Assembly (NCBI RefSeq): GCF_947490415.1
Contig: NZ_CANLGX010000001.1
Span: 558,001-622,000, forward strand
Source: an uncultured Eudoraea sp.
GTDB lineage: Bacteria > Bacteroidota > Bacteroidia > Flavobacteriales > Flavobacteriaceae
Length of the DNA: 64,000 nucleotides
Direction: 5' to 3'
Part shown: in pieces, positions 1 to 7,320 of the stretch
How the letters are laid out: the number at the start of each line of letters is the position of its first letter
Numbering within the stretch: position 1 is the stretch's first letter
Translations under genes and position numbers: made by a program
Notes under the pieces: model-generated
What the model saw: the letters and a program-made list of their open reading frames with translations, nothing else
What the model was told of the DNA's origin: nothing
The model's database searches: none

Positions 1-1
1 T

Positions 2-232
2 CCACCCATTTTATTACCTGGTGTTAATCAGGATACTAAAATGCCAGACGGTTCAGTTAGGCATTACAGTGCATGGGAAGTGACTCTTCCTGCAACAGAT
101 TCGACCGAAGCCAAAACCGGCGTTATTAATTTATATGAGTCTTTCGATTTTGACGCCGAGGGTAAAATCTTAACGCAACAGGTTTACGGAGATTTCACCG
201 GATTGATGATGTACCTAAGCAGCAATAATTAA
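2..232 (+). CDS. NTF2/SnoaL-like protein, C-terminal part (5' end outside window)
   Basis: The reading frame is open to the left edge, so the visible 76 codons are the end of a longer gene. The tail has alternating hydrophobic strands and ends with a pattern (SFDFDAEGKI, then YGDFTGL) typical of the last strands of nuclear transport factor 2 / SnoaL-like cone folds in flavobacteria. That fold assignment is inference from pattern. No catalytic residues can be judged in the fragment, so no reaction is proposed. A strong hairpin terminator follows 24 bases after the stop, so this gene ends its transcription unit. Confidence 0.6.
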   Translation, partial: PPILLPGVNQDTKMPDGSVRHYSAWEVTLPATDSTEAKTGVINLYESFDFDAEGKILTQQVYGDFTGLMMYLSSNN

Positions 233-256
233 TTTTATCTTGTTTTAAAAACTGAA

Positions 257-292
257 CAAGCCTTCATAAGACAATGAAGGCTTGTTTTTTTT
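257..292 (+). terminator. Rho-independent terminator
   Basis: A perfect 11-bp stem (CAAGCCTTCAT, 257-267, with ATGAAGGCTTG, 274-284) and a six-base loop are followed by eight T (285-292). It closes the NTF2-like gene and separates it from the carrier gene at 315. Confidence 0.9.
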
Positions 293-314
293 AATCCTGA
301 AACCTTCCAACTAA

Positions 315-1649
315 ATGAAAAAGTTTCCGAATGCCCTTGTTATCATGATTGGGTTTATTTTGTTTTCTGCCGTATTAACCTATATTGTTCCTCAGGGTGA
401 ATACGAAAGAATCATTAATCCAGATACTAGTCAGACAAAGGTTATTCCCGGGTCTTATGAGCAAATAGAAGCTCCGTCAGTTTCTGTTTTTGATATCTTA
501 TTATCCATTCCTGAAGGGTTTATTGACAGAGCAGATTTAATTGCACTCATTTTATTAATTGGAGCCAGTTTTTTTGTTATTGAAAAAACCGGTGCCTTAA
601 AAGATGGTATTGAATATCTGACCATGCTTTTAAACGGCAGGGAAGAAGTGGCTTTAATTGTAGTATCGCTGGCTTTTCTTGCCGGTGGAGCATTGAGCGG
701 GCTTCAGGAAGAAATTATTGCCATGACCCCGGTGCTTTTATATCTGTCATCACGTATGGGCTACAATTCCTTTGTTGCAGTGGCTATAAGCTACGGCTCG
801 GCTATTTTAGGCGCAGCGTTTAGCCCTATTAACCCTTTTGCGGTAGTTATTGCCCAAAAAGAGACGAATCTGGAATTTTTATCGGGCAGTGGTTTTCGTT
901 TGGTGGTGATGGCGGTTGCGTTTTGTGTTTGGATGTTTATGGTAATCCGATATGCCAATAAAAATAAGGTGGTAAAAGAAGACGAACACCTATTTGTAAA
1001 AAAGAACCTCAACCTCAGAAGCGCCCTCATCCTGGGAATGGTGGCACTGGCCTTTGTGATATTAATTGTAGGCATCCTAAAGTACAATTGGGGTTTTAAT
1101 GAAATGTCAGCCGAATTTTTTGTGATAGGCATACTGGTGGGTTTAATAGGAAAACTGGGCTTAAACGGAACGAGTGAAGCCTATATTGAAGGTTTTAAGG
1201 CTATGATCTTTGCCTCGATGATTGTGGGGCTATCCAGCAGTATTTCCATTATCCTTGAGCGGGGAATGATCATAGATACACTGATTTACGGACTGTTTAC
1301 CCCTATGCAGTATTTGCCTACCAGCCTGTCTGCTATTTCCATGATGCTTTCGCAGTCATTGCTCCATTTGGTTGTTCCAAGTTATTCCGGACAAGCCGTT
1401 TTAACCATGCCTATTCTGGCGCCTTTATCAGACTTAATAGGGCTTTCAAGACAGGTTTGTGTGTTGGCCTATCAGTATGGCGCGGTGATGACAGATCTGA
1501 TCATACCCACCAACGGAGGGCTTATGGCCGTTCTTGCAATTGCCGGTATCTCTTTTGATAAATGGTTTAAATTTGCTATTAAATTCGTCCTGGTAATTTT
1601 TGGCATCAGTGCAATTGCCCTGGTAGTTGCTATAGCTACTAATTTGTAA
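315..1649 (+). CDS. YfcC-family carrier (C4-dicarboxylate / basic amino acid type)
   Basis: This 444-residue integral inner membrane protein has about eleven to twelve hydrophobic segments and starts at the first ATG after the terminator at 257-292. The N-terminus (TYIVPQGEYER, about residue 23) and the loop LSGLQEEIIAMTPV (about 128) are characteristic of the YfcC family, which belongs to the same superfamily as the DcuC dicarboxylate carriers and ArcD-like antiporters. Family members move small carboxylates or amino acids using ion gradients. The substrate here cannot be read from the sequence. It appears to be monocistronic, with a convergent ABC exporter gene 31 bases downstream and no obvious terminator between them. 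Confidence 0.85.
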   Translation: MKKFPNALVIMIGFILFSAVLTYIVPQGEYERIINPDTSQTKVIPGSYEQIEAPSVSVFDILLSIPEGFIDRADLIALILLIGASFFVIEKTGALKDGIEYLTMLLNGREEVALIVVSLAFLAGGALSGLQEEIIAMTPVLLYLSSRMGYNSFVAVAISYGSAILGAAFSPINPFAVVIAQKETNLEFLSGSGFRLVVMAVAFCVWMFMVIRYANKNKVVKEDEHLFVKKNLNLRSALILGMVALAFVILIVGILKYNWGFNEMSAEFFVIGILVGLIGKLGLNGTSEAYIEGFKAMIFASMIVGLSSSISIILERGMIIDTLIYGLFTPMQYLPTSLSAISMMLSQSLLHLVVPSYSGQAVLTMPILAPLSDLIGLSRQVCVLAYQYGAVMTDLIIPTNGGLMAVLAIAGISFDKWFKFAIKFVLVIFGISAIALVVAIATNL

Positions 1650-1680
1650 ATCGAAATCATCGTTGTAACCAGCTAATAAA

Positions 1681-3837
1681 TTATACGGCTACCGGCATTT
1701 GCTGTTTCCAAAGCCTGTAATAATATCCCTGCGAATGAAATAGAAAATTATGTGAGCCTTCCTCCAATACCTTGCCTTTATTCAATACTACTATTTTATC
1801 TGCCTGCAGTACCGTGCTGAGTCTATGTGCAATCAGAATTATAGTTTTGTCGGCTTCTCTGAGGCTTGCGACAGCTCTTTGGACATAGTTTTCTGAGCTG
1901 CTATCCAGGGAGGACGTCGCTTCATCGAGCACTAAAATTTCCGGTTCTTTGTATAGTGCCCTCGCAATAGCTATCCGTTGTTTTTGTCCGCCAGAGAGGG
2001 TAGCGCCATTCTCACCCAGATAGGTATTAAATCCGTCAGGTAGGTTTTCTATAAAATCCAGAATACCAATCCTCTTACAGATATGAGTAATCCTTTCCAT
2101 TGCCGGGGCAAATTCACCGACAGCAATATTGTCTATCACATTACCCGCAAACAAATCAATTTTCTGGGGAACTACAGAAACAAGTTCCCTGAGGCTTGTA
2201 TTATCGGTATATTTCAGATCAATTTCCCCTATGGAAATGGTTCCTTTTTGAATGGGATATAGGTTTTGCAACAAAGCTATAAGCGTAGATTTACCAGAGC
2301 CACTTTCTCCCACTATGGCCGTAATCTTACCCTTGGGAATAACCAAATTTAATTTTTTGAAGACCTCAACCCTCGTTCCATATCTGAAGGCTACATTTTT
2401 AAAAAGTATGTCCCCAAGATTTTCTTTTTTAATATGAATCTTATTTTTGGTATCCTCCCTTTCCAGATCCATAATCTCAAATAACCGGTCGGCTGCTATC
2501 AGCGCATTTTGTATTTCCCTGTTGGCCCCGATAAGGCTGGCCACAGGTCCGGTAAAATAGCCTACAATAGCATAAAAAGACATCAGTTCTCCCAGAGTAA
2601 TATCTCGATTTAGGACAAAGTAGGAACCGCTCCATAAAAGTATGATGGTAAATAATTTTGATATTGAACTACTACTTACTGAAGAGAAAACCGAATTTAA
2701 TGCAGAATTATACCCGGTTTTCAGTAAACTAATAAACTTGGTTTCGGTCTTGATATTGGCAAAGCTTTCCAGCCCAAATCGTTTTATGGTTCCAACGGCA
2801 TTCAGGGATTCTACCAACTGACTTTCCAATTCTGCAGATTTTTCCATGATCTTTCGTTCTGTTTTTCTGTTCAGCCTGTTCACCGTAAAATATACTATGG
2901 CATACACAGGAATAACTGTAAACATGATTAGGGCCAGTTTCCAGTAGAACGAAAACATGAGGGCAAAAGAAAAAATAATAATAAGCACATTTACGGTAAG
3001 ATTCAATGAAACCCCATTAATAAAGGCCCTGATTTTTACCGCATCATTGATACGGGATATGATCTCACCGACCCGCATTGTGTCAAAGAACTGCTGGGGT
3101 AGTTTAAAAAGATGTTTGTAATAACCCAGGATAAGACGCACATCAATCTGCTGACCCGATTTTATCAAAAAAACATCCTTAAATATCTCAATTAGGATCT
3201 GAAGTACAAGTAATACCATCATGATGACCCCTAATAAATTCAATAGCCTGGTGTTCCCGCCAACAAAAACAAAATCAGTTAACTTTTGAATATAAATAGA
3301 CGTAGAAAATCCCAAAAGTGTATACACAACAGCTCCGGCAAATGCCTGTAAGAGAATCCATTTATGAGGTTTTAAGAGGAACCAGAAACGTCTGTAAACG
3401 GAGACTGTTTCATTGCCTTTTACAAAATTCTTTTCAGGTTGTATGAGCAACAAAACGCCTGTCCACTCTTTTCGAAATTCATCATGGGTCTTTTTTTGGA
3501 GCTTCCCATAGGAAGGATCCATGATGGTTATATACTTTTTAGTAACCTCATAGATTACCACATAATGATGCAATACTTCTTTTACTATAACATGTGCTAT
3601 GGACGGCTTAGGTATTTTAAAAAGGCTCTCAAAATCTCCCCGCACCCCTTTGGCTTCAAATCCCAGTTTTTGGGCAGCTTCTAAAAGGCCTAGTATATTA
3701 GTGCCTTTTTTATCGGTGCCTGCATATTGCCTGATCCTGGCAATTGGGATCTGTAATTGGTAATGGGCCGCTATAGATACAAGGCAGGCCGCACCGCAAT
3801 CTGTAATATCGTGTTGTTTGATAGTTATTCTGGCCAT
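1681..3837 (-). CDS. Peptidase C39-domain ABC exporter (double-glycine peptide processing and export)
   Basis: This 718-residue protein fits the PCAT family: N-terminal C39 cysteine protease, ABC membrane domain, ATPase. Residues 1-130 carry the protease with Q8, the catalytic cysteine in DCGAACL (C14), histidine in HHYVVIY (H91) and aspartate in DPS (D107), so it looks active. The membrane domain spans about 155-440. The ATPase has Walker A GESGSGKST (about 507), signature LSGGQKQR (about 612), Walker B ILVLDEAT and H-loop IAHRLST. PCAT enzymes cut leaders after Gly-Gly and export the core peptide across the inner membrane. Four candidate substrates (3967-4116, 5159-5317, 5360-5518, 5540-5692) and the adaptor (5811-6971) lie just upstream on the same strand. 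Confidence 0.95.
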   Translation of the reverse strand: MARITIKQHDITDCGAACLVSIAAHYQLQIPIARIRQYAGTDKKGTNILGLLEAAQKLGFEAKGVRGDFESLFKIPKPSIAHVIVKEVLHHYVVIYEVTKKYITIMDPSYGKLQKKTHDEFRKEWTGVLLLIQPEKNFVKGNETVSVYRRFWFLLKPHKWILLQAFAGAVVYTLLGFSTSIYIQKLTDFVFVGGNTRLLNLLGVIMMVLLVLQILIEIFKDVFLIKSGQQIDVRLILGYYKHLFKLPQQFFDTMRVGEIISRINDAVKIRAFINGVSLNLTVNVLIIIFSFALMFSFYWKLALIMFTVIPVYAIVYFTVNRLNRKTERKIMEKSAELESQLVESLNAVGTIKRFGLESFANIKTETKFISLLKTGYNSALNSVFSSVSSSSISKLFTIILLWSGSYFVLNRDITLGELMSFYAIVGYFTGPVASLIGANREIQNALIAADRLFEIMDLEREDTKNKIHIKKENLGDILFKNVAFRYGTRVEVFKKLNLVIPKGKITAIVGESGSGKSTLIALLQNLYPIQKGTISIGEIDLKYTDNTSLRELVSVVPQKIDLFAGNVIDNIAVGEFAPAMERITHICKRIGILDFIENLPDGFNTYLGENGATLSGGQKQRIAIARALYKEPEILVLDEATSSLDSSSENYVQRAVASLREADKTIILIAHRLSTVLQADKIVVLNKGKVLEEGSHNFLFHSQGYYYRLWKQQMPVAV

Positions 3838-3910
3838 ACCTGGAAATCGTTATGGAACAAGGTAGTGTGACCGGCTGCAGAAGGGTTGCAAATTGCATTT
3901 TAATTAAACC

Positions 3911-3940
3911 AAAAAAACGCCTCATTAAATGAGGCGTTTT
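3911..3940 (-). terminator. Hairpin terminator after peptide gene at 3967-4116
   Basis: AAAACGCCTCAT pairs with ATGAGGCGTTTT around a short loop. Read on the minus strand it runs into a stretch of seven T (positions 3911-3917), as a Rho-independent terminator should. It lies 27 bases after the stop of the 49-residue peptide gene and before the exporter gene, so the exporter probably has its own promoter or depends on read-through. Confidence 0.8.
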
Positions 3941-3966
3941 CTAATTATTACTCTTCTAAAATTTTA

Positions 3967-4116
3967 TTATAAAAAATAGTGCCTAAACTGATAATAGGCT
4001 ACAATACTTAAAGTATCCATTAATTTTACACCTAAATCGTGTCCATTGTTATAATCTTTTTTAGTTCCTCCATTAATTTTTTGAAGATCCTTTGTGTTTA
4101 ATTCTATAGTTGTCAT
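3967..4116 (-). CDS. Double-glycine leader peptide, bacteriocin-like precursor 1
   Basis: This is a 49-residue ORF. The leader MTTIELNTKDLQKINGG fits the substrate consensus of C39 exporters: acidic at -8, Leu at -7, Ile at -4, Gly-Gly at -2/-1. Cleavage would release a 32-residue core starting TKKDYNNGHDLG and ending QFRHYFL, with a GxxxG motif (GHDLG) and a hydrophobic middle. The TKxDYxxGHxxG start is shared with the peptide at 5159-5317. There is no cysteine, so disulfides or lanthionines are excluded. It has its own upstream element (4154-4217) and its own terminator (3911-3940). That it is a bacteriocin is inference from leader, size and context; a signalling peptide is the alternative. 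Confidence 0.85.
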   Translation of the reverse strand: MTTIELNTKDLQKINGGTKKDYNNGHDLGVKLMDTLSIVAYYQFRHYFL

Positions 4117-4153
4117 TTTTTCTATTTGTTATAAATTAAGTAAGCATTAATAA

Positions 4154-4217
4154 ATAAACCCTTCAGTGCGCATTGAGATGATTCATTTACGCTAATATCA
4201 TAGCATTCCCCGCATAA
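4154..4217 (-). promoter_or_regulatory. Duplicated upstream element, copy B
   Basis: This 64-bp segment sits 37 bases before the start of the peptide gene at 3967-4116. It matches copy A at 5723-5787 at about 50 positions by hand alignment with one single-base gap. Shared blocks on the plus strand are ATAAACCCT, TGCGCA, GATGAT, GCTAA, ATCAT and CCGCATAA. The ATGAT and ATCAT blocks form an inverted repeat. The segment is non-coding and occurs only upstream of peptide genes here, so it is probably a shared promoter/operator or leader RNA. No matching regulator gene is adjacent. Confidence 0.65.
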
Positions 4218-4241
4218 ACTTCGCACTTAACTATCAAATTA

Positions 4242-4976
4242 TTAAAGGACTGATAAAACAGGCAAGATATTATTAATGCTATGAAACAGGCAAGAATAAA
4301 TAAAGCCGTATTTAATTCTAATATAACCGTTTATCGTACCACCCAGTAACTGAGGAAAAGTTAGTAATGGGAAAAGCAGGAATTTATTAAAAGTTAATTC
4401 TGAAAGATCTAAATGAAGTAATGCAAAAACAATTATAGTCGTATAATAAATCCATCTAAAATTTGCATTCCAAAATTTTAAAAAATAGATGAAATATTTA
4501 TTAGCATAAAAATAGGTGATCAACGCAAATAGAGCTGATATTAGAATTCTTTCCAGTACATACTTATCAATATCTAAATGGCTAATCCCAAAACCCAATT
4601 TAGAAGTAAGGACATATGTCAAAAGGAAAACGGATATTGTAATATATAATGGTTTAAAAACAAGTGACAATCTAAATATTGCTTCCTCCAGGAAAGGTCC
4701 GAATAGTAAGGCATATAGCATAAAATTTAGAGGTGATAGTTTATTTCTTATATCTACTACCGGAGGCTCGCCTAATTCTGCCCACGTAATTACTACAATA
4801 ATCCATAGTAACAGAAAAAATAACTTGATCAAATAAAATATAAAGACAGATTTAAGGTTCTTTTTGACATCATAAGATCTGCTCAATTTGCTATCAGGAT
4901 TCTTTAAGAAATTGACTATTGCTTTAATCTTTTGAACAATTACTTCTTTACCGGAGTTTTTATTTTGATTCTTCAT
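4242..4976 (-). CDS. CPBP-family intramembrane metalloprotease, candidate immunity or processing protein
   Basis: This 244-residue protein has about six to seven membrane segments. It carries the three CPBP (Abi/CAAX protease) motifs: EEAIFR (E97, E98, R102), FALLH (H188) and HSINN (H232, N236). The metal-binding and catalytic residues are therefore present. In Gram-positive bacteriocin loci, proteins of this family often give self-immunity (PlnI-like) or assist maturation. The position here, between the peptide genes at 5159-5692 and the one at 3967-4116 on the same strand, suggests the same job; this is inference. The protein has a charged 40-residue N-terminal extension rich in Lys. The start is the first ATG in frame, preceded by AAGGAG. 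Confidence 0.85.
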   Translation of the reverse strand: MKNQNKNSGKEVIVQKIKAIVNFLKNPDSKLSRSYDVKKNLKSVFIFYLIKLFFLLLWIIVVITWAELGEPPVVDIRNKLSPLNFMLYALLFGPFLEEAIFRLSLVFKPLYITISVFLLTYVLTSKLGFGISHLDIDKYVLERILISALFALITYFYANKYFIYFLKFWNANFRWIYYTTIIVFALLHLDLSELTFNKFLLFPLLTFPQLLGGTINGYIRIKYGFIYSCLFHSINNILPVLSVL

Positions 4977-5107
4977 AGAGTAAGGAGAATTTAATTATTT
5001 GACCTTTGAATTCACACCTTAGCTTTCATATTGAGATCTATACTTGAATTGACCCATTGGCATTGATCCTAAAAAACTTTTATAATGGGCAAGAAGACTG
5101 GAACGAC

Positions 5108-5142
5108 AAAAAAGTCACCCCAAATATGAAGAGTGACTTTTT
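5108..5142 (-). terminator. Hairpin terminator after the three-peptide unit
   Basis: AAAAAGTCAC (5109-5118) pairs with GTGACTTTTT (5133-5142), a 10-bp stem with T runs in both directions. It begins 17 bases after the stop of the peptide gene at 5159-5317 and so ends the unit 5692 to 5159 before the CPBP gene. Confidence 0.8.
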
Positions 5143-5158
5143 ACTTCCTTTAAACGTA

Positions 5159-5317
5159 TTAACCATTAATAAGACCAAAAGCCCATGAAACTACATCACC
5201 AAAGGTCTGAACACCATGTCGAATATGATCCCCAACGGCATGACCAAAACCATAGTCGCTTTTAGTGCCACCATTGATTCCTCTTAATTCGCGTAACTTT
5301 AAATATTCTATTTCCAT
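5159..5317 (-). CDS. Double-glycine leader peptide, bacteriocin-like precursor 2
   Basis: This is a 52-residue ORF. The leader MEIEYLKLRELRGINGG has Glu at -8, Leu at -7, Ile at -4 and Gly-Gly. The predicted 35-residue core begins TKSDYGFGHAVG and ends SWAFGLING. It has a GxxxG motif (GHAVG), several His and aromatic residues, and no Cys. The leader/core junction INGGTKxDYxxGH matches the peptide at 3967-4116, so the two are paralogs. It is the last of three peptide genes in a row (gaps of 21 and 42 bases) and is followed by a terminator. Antimicrobial function is inferred, not shown. Confidence 0.85.
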   Translation of the reverse strand: MEIEYLKLRELRGINGGTKSDYGFGHAVGDHIRHGVQTFGDVVSWAFGLING

Positions 5318-5359
5318 ATTTATTCCATTTTAAAAGTTATAATACTAAAATCTATTCAT

Positions 5360-5518
5360 CTAATGTTGATCAACCCCATTAATCCCATCCCAAAATCCAT
5401 GGGCAAAATCAAGACCTCTTCCGGCCATATCTCCCGCCATAAAAGCCAATATTTCATACCAGGCAGGTTTATAACCGCCTGCTATATTTTTCAATTCATT
5501 TTTATCTAAATTCCTCAT
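5360..5518 (-). CDS. Double-glycine leader peptide, bacteriocin-like precursor 3
   Basis: This is a 52-residue ORF. The leader MRNLDKNELKNIAGG has Glu at -8, Leu at -7, Ile at -4 and Gly-Gly. The 37-residue core starts YKPAWYEILAF and contains two GxxxG motifs (GDMAG and GFWDG), then ends GINGVDQH. GxxxG helix-packing motifs are the hallmark of two-peptide (class IIb) bacteriocins, which act as membrane pores. The core is amphipathic, Cys-free and close to neutral. It is the middle gene of the three-peptide unit. That it pairs with a neighbouring peptide is inference. Confidence 0.85.
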   Translation of the reverse strand: MRNLDKNELKNIAGGYKPAWYEILAFMAGDMAGRGLDFAHGFWDGINGVDQH

Positions 5519-5539
5519 TTTCTTTATGATTTTATTAAA

Positions 5540-5692
5540 TTAAAACAATTCCGTTCCATTTTTAAATCCACTCCACCATGCGTTGGCAGTCTTGCCCACC
5601 GCTATGGAAACATTTATTATAAACCTTGGCGGCGGACCAATTAGCACTCCCCCTTCTGTGTTTCTCAATTCGTATAAAGTCAATTCTTCCAT
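5540..5692 (-). CDS. Double-glycine leader peptide, bacteriocin-like precursor 4
   Basis: This is a 50-residue ORF. The leader MEELTLYELRNTEGG keeps Glu at -8, Leu at -7 and Gly-Gly, but has Thr at -4 where the other three have Ile. The 35-residue core begins VLIGPPPRF, has a hydrophobic stretch, a Trp pair and a GxxxG motif (GFKNG), and ends GTELF. It differs most from the other three. It is the first gene of the three-peptide unit and lies 30 bases downstream of regulatory element copy A. It is the least certain of the four substrates because of the altered leader. Confidence 0.8.
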   Translation of the reverse strand: MEELTLYELRNTEGGVLIGPPPRFIINVSIAVGKTANAWWSGFKNGTELF

Positions 5693-5722
5693 TTTTTTTA
5701 ATTTTTAATTACACATTTAGTT

Positions 5723-5787
5723 ATAAACCCTCCATTGCGCACCTGGATGATCTGATCTATGCTAAGATCATGACATACACCGCATAA
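5723..5787 (-). promoter_or_regulatory. Duplicated upstream element, copy A
   Basis: This 65-bp segment between the adaptor gene (5811-6971) and the first peptide gene (start 5692) is the partner of copy B at 4154-4217. The conserved blocks and their order are the same, and the inverted repeat is longer here (ATGATC with GATCAT). It follows the adaptor stop by 24 bases, so the three-peptide unit probably has its own promoter instead of relying on read-through from the adaptor. Confidence 0.65.
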
Positions 5788-5810
5788 CGCCTGCATTCAG
5801 ATTTAAAATT

Positions 5811-6971
5811 TTAGTGAGCGATAGAATTATTGGCCGGATTTAACCAATCGTCCATTTTATCGTACAGCAGTTCAAACAGGCTTCGCCTGCTCAACTTAAA
5901 ATTCGCGTTCAGGGTCATCCCTTTTTTAAGGTTTCCCTTAAATCCGTTTTTTAGGAGAAGGTATTTCTGGTCCAGGCTGCAGCGCACCTTAAAAACAGAT
6001 TGCTCTTCTAAAAATTCAATGTCTCTGCCTATCTCCATTACATGCCCCGTAGCCAGACCCCATTCATTGTAATTATAGGCATCTATCTGAAAGTTTGTGT
6101 GATCCTCTTCTTTGATGAGTCCAATGTCTGACGGACTCACATAACACTCCACCAGTAAAGAGGTGCTGGGAGATATTTGAGCCAGCACAGTTCCGGCGTT
6201 TACAAAATTACCGGCCTCCTGCTGCTGTACATTTAACAAGGTGCCACTGGCCGGGGCGGTGATGATGTACTGGCTTTTTTGTTCCACCAGTTGGTTATCA
6301 TTAGCCTGCAACTCTTTCAGGGTATTGTTATACAGGGTTAAATCTGCCTGCCATGAATTTTGTTGCTGTTTCCTGTGCTGCACTATTTCAGATACAGCCA
6401 GGTCAAATTCAAATTTGTAATTATCATATTCTGCCCTTGCAATTACCCCTTTTTCATATAAAAGTTTGTACCGCTCAAAATCTCGTTTTATCTTTTGCAA
6501 CCGAATCTTAAGTTCACTTAGTTTTTGATGGTATTGCAGGTAACTCTTTTGATATTTAGGTGAAGAGAGTTCTGTAAACCGGACAGTTTTTTGATTTAAA
6601 AGCAGCGTTAGGTCATTAATATAGGAAAGAGCTTCCTGGCTTTGAAAGGCAGAAAGGGTGAGTTTCTGGTCTATCCCCCGATTCTCCAGCACCAAAAGAG
6701 TGTCTCCCTTTGTTACCTTTTTATTATTGGCAAGGTCGCTATAAAGCACCTGGCCAGAGGTTATAAGGCTAAGCCCAAGGCGTTCCTTATTGGGTTTAAT
6801 AATTCCCCTGGCGGTGGCAACCACATCTACTTTTAGAAAAGGAAGGGTCATAAAAAACCCCAACAGCAGTAAAAGCAGGAGCAGATATATGACCTTACTT
6901 TTTGTGCTGTGCTTAAACCGGTGTACCTCTGTGGTATTTTCCAGGATCTCTTTGGGAAAAACCTGCTTCAT
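5811..6971 (-). CDS. HlyD-family adaptor of the peptide exporter
   Basis: This 386-residue periplasmic adaptor (membrane fusion protein) has a single N-terminal membrane anchor (about residues 28-46, rich in Leu). After it come a first half-lipoyl segment, a coiled-coil hairpin of about 110 residues (roughly 95-210), and the second half-lipoyl motif ITAPASGTLL (about 237). The C-terminal barrel follows. Such adaptors bridge a C39 ABC exporter to an outer membrane TolC-like channel. No TolC gene lies in this locus, so a channel encoded elsewhere, perhaps the one at 48670-50028, would be needed. It is first in the minus-strand locus and upstream of the peptide genes. Confidence 0.9.
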   Translation of the reverse strand: MKQVFPKEILENTTEVHRFKHSTKSKVIYLLLLLLLLGFFMTLPFLKVDVVATARGIIKPNKERLGLSLITSGQVLYSDLANNKKVTKGDTLLVLENRGIDQKLTLSAFQSQEALSYINDLTLLLNQKTVRFTELSSPKYQKSYLQYHQKLSELKIRLQKIKRDFERYKLLYEKGVIARAEYDNYKFEFDLAVSEIVQHRKQQQNSWQADLTLYNNTLKELQANDNQLVEQKSQYIITAPASGTLLNVQQQEAGNFVNAGTVLAQISPSTSLLVECYVSPSDIGLIKEEDHTNFQIDAYNYNEWGLATGHVMEIGRDIEFLEEQSVFKVRCSLDQKYLLLKNGFKGNLKKGMTLNANFKLSRRSLFELLYDKMDDWLNPANNSIAH

Positions 6972-7320
6972 TTTTTTGTGCCGTTAAATTTAGTTCCTGA
7001 ATAAGAAGCTGTTTGTAGCACAAAATAACCGTGTCCCCTGCAGCCTGCCTGCAAAGGGAATAAATGGACAAGAGGAGATAATGATTTGTTAATTTTTAGC
7101 AGCACATAGGTGTCCTTTAAACAAAAACATTTGACCCAACAATTAATTCATGGCCTGGACCATTGGTAATTATTAGTGGCAGCCTTGAATCTTATACTTT
7201 AAATTATTGGAATGAAAGTCCAACTAAATACCAGATAAACAGGATCATTAGCACCAAGTATTTATTTTTTCCTTATTTTCAATTCTAAGTTTCAATAACT
7301 TAACATGCCAATCTTTATTT
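6972..7320. other. Divergent intergenic region without a gene
   Basis: These 349 bases separate the adaptor (minus) from the MscS channel gene (plus) and must hold promoters for both. I found no ORF with a plausible start and no double-glycine peptide on either strand, and I could not fix a clear TAnnTTTG promoter. Confidence 0.6.

Noticed and set aside
3710-3925. 71-residue frame on the minus strand upstream of the C39 exporter
   Set aside because: It overlaps the exporter start in another frame, covers the terminator at 3911-3940 and has no signal, motif or composition of a real protein.
4977-5158. A possible fifth double-glycine peptide or a third copy of the duplicated element before the CPBP gene
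   Set aside because: No ORF with a GG leader and no match to the 64-65 bp element; only the terminator 5108-5142 is present.
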